This document shows, one piece after another, positions 63,473 to 64,000 of a DNA stretch of 64,000 nucleotides (position 1 is the stretch's first letter; every line of letters begins with the position of its first letter). Under the pieces are notes generated by a model, which was given only the letters and a program-made list of their open reading frames with translations, had not been told where the DNA came from and did no database searches. The stretch is from Hyunsoonleella pacifica (GTDB lineage: Bacteria; Bacteroidota; Bacteroidia; Flavobacteriales; Flavobacteriaceae). A program made the position numbers and the translations under genes. Location: contig NZ_SIRS01000001.1 in assembly GCF_004310335.1 (NCBI RefSeq), positions 186,001 through 250,000 of the forward strand. Direction: 5' to 3'.

Positions 63473-64000
63473 ATGAAGCTATTGGTAAAAGATATAATTA
63501 AGGAAACCAATGATGCTATGAGTATCTGCCTTAAAAATGGTAACCTTTTTAAAAAGTTTAAGTATAAACCAGGGCAATTTCTAACCATAAGTGTACCTAT
63601 AGATGGTGTTGTTCAAAAACGAGCATATTCTTTTAGTAGTAATCCCTATACAGATAAAGACCTTAAGATTACAATAAAGCGTGTAGAAAAAGGTTTGGTG
63701 TCTAATTATGTGCACGATCATTTAAAAGTAGGAGATAAGCTTCAAGTAGACGATCCTGCTGGTACATTTTGTGTAGAACCTAAAAAAGAAAATCAAAAGC
63801 AGTATGTGCTATTTGCAGGAGGTAGTGGTGTAACACCAATGTTTTCTATAGCTAAATCAGTGTTAACAGAAGAACCACAATCAAAAGTGCTTCTAATTTA
63901 TGCCAACCAAACTATGGAGTCAATTATATTCCATGAAGAAATAAAAACACTATCAGCAGAATATCCAGATGCATTTAAGATAGAACACATTATTTCAGCA
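63473..64000 (+). CDS. Ferredoxin-NADP reductase-like FAD/NAD(P) oxidoreductase, 3' end cut by the window
   Basis: An open frame of 176 codons runs from the ATG at 63473 to the last base, with no stop. The product starts MKLLVKDIIKETNDAM and shows an FNR-type FAD domain (YKPGQFLTISVP and the flavin-binding RAYSFSS), then the NAD(P) domain with FAGGSGVTPMFS. This is the reductase fold found in flavohaemoglobins, PaaE-like and phenol hydroxylase reductases; a C-terminal 2Fe-2S domain may lie outside the window. It follows the membrane protein gene after 7 bases. It may supply electrons to the membrane cytochrome or to the globin encoded at 61648. Confidence 0.85.
   Translation, partial: MKLLVKDIIKETNDAMSICLKNGNLFKKFKYKPGQFLTISVPIDGVVQKRAYSFSSNPYTDKDLKITIKRVEKGLVSNYVHDHLKVGDKLQVDDPAGTFCVEPKKENQKQYVLFAGGSGVTPMFSIAKSVLTEEPQSKVLLIYANQTMESIIFHEEIKTLSAEYPDAFKIEHIISA

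Noticed and set aside
1-64000. CRISPR arrays, insertion sequences, integrases or prophage genes
   Set aside because: No regularly spaced repeats, transposase motifs or phage-like genes were seen on either strand.

Overview
The window looks like a marine member of the Flavobacteriaceae (Bacteroidota). It is AT-rich. It has SusC/SusD pairs, lipoprotein signals rich in hydrophobic residues and Ser before Cys, type IX secretion (T9SS) C-terminal sorting domains, TAnnTTTG-type -7 promoter elements and no obvious Shine-Dalgarno sequences. Nearly all genes are on the + strand; the only confident minus-strand gene is an AraC-type regulator.

Layout. (1) 1-7.0 kb: the end of an exopolysaccharide/capsule locus, with GT2-like, GT4 and WecG/TagA-type glycosyltransferases, a Wzc-like tyrosine autokinase and a sugar-transfer-associated ATP-grasp protein. 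(2) 7.5-9.3 kb: an isolated lipoprotein resembling alpha/alpha-toroid polysaccharide lyases, then two strong terminators that bracket a decayed tRNA-Pro(TGG)-like element. (3) 9.6-47.8 kb: a large polysaccharide utilization locus (PUL). A divergent AraC regulator faces susE-like, susC and susD genes. These are followed by two GH30 enzymes, three S1 sulfatases, a sugar/H+ symporter, an SGNH esterase, two GH2 enzymes, a DUF5107-TPR protein, three paralogues of an unassigned clan GH-A-like glycosidase, a GH16 and three accessory secreted proteins. Inferred flow: surface GH16, GH30 and T9SS proteins cut a sulfated beta-glycan; SusCD imports oligosaccharides; periplasmic sulfatases, esterase and GH2 enzymes strip them; the symporter imports sugars. 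A sulfated galactan or galactose-rich glycan is the best guess, but the substrate is not proven by the sequence.

(4) 48.1-64 kb: a nitrate/nitrite assimilation region. It holds nirB, nirD, a DUF4202 gene, a NarX-like sensor, a RidA-family protein, a NarL-like regulator, a single-chain nitrate reductase with its own FAD/NAD and 2Fe-2S modules, a rubredoxin-fused sulfite/nitrite-reductase-like protein, a Crp/Fnr regulator with an N-terminal Cys cluster, a single-domain globin, a Tll0287-like cytochrome, a membrane cytochrome-like protein and a truncated FAD/NAD reductase.

The strongest new observations are regulatory or concern protein families. A palindrome TAAGTATTAATACTTA overlaps the -7 element upstream of nirB, the nitrate reductase and the globin with identical geometry. 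A bipartite TTGTCTAT / ATCCAT motif lies at fixed spacing before three or four satellite PUL genes. A three-member GNEWW/LSEW glycosidase family is present. The tRNA-Pro relic has had its acceptor stem replaced by a new 8-bp stem. All family assignments come from reading motifs; no database search was run.
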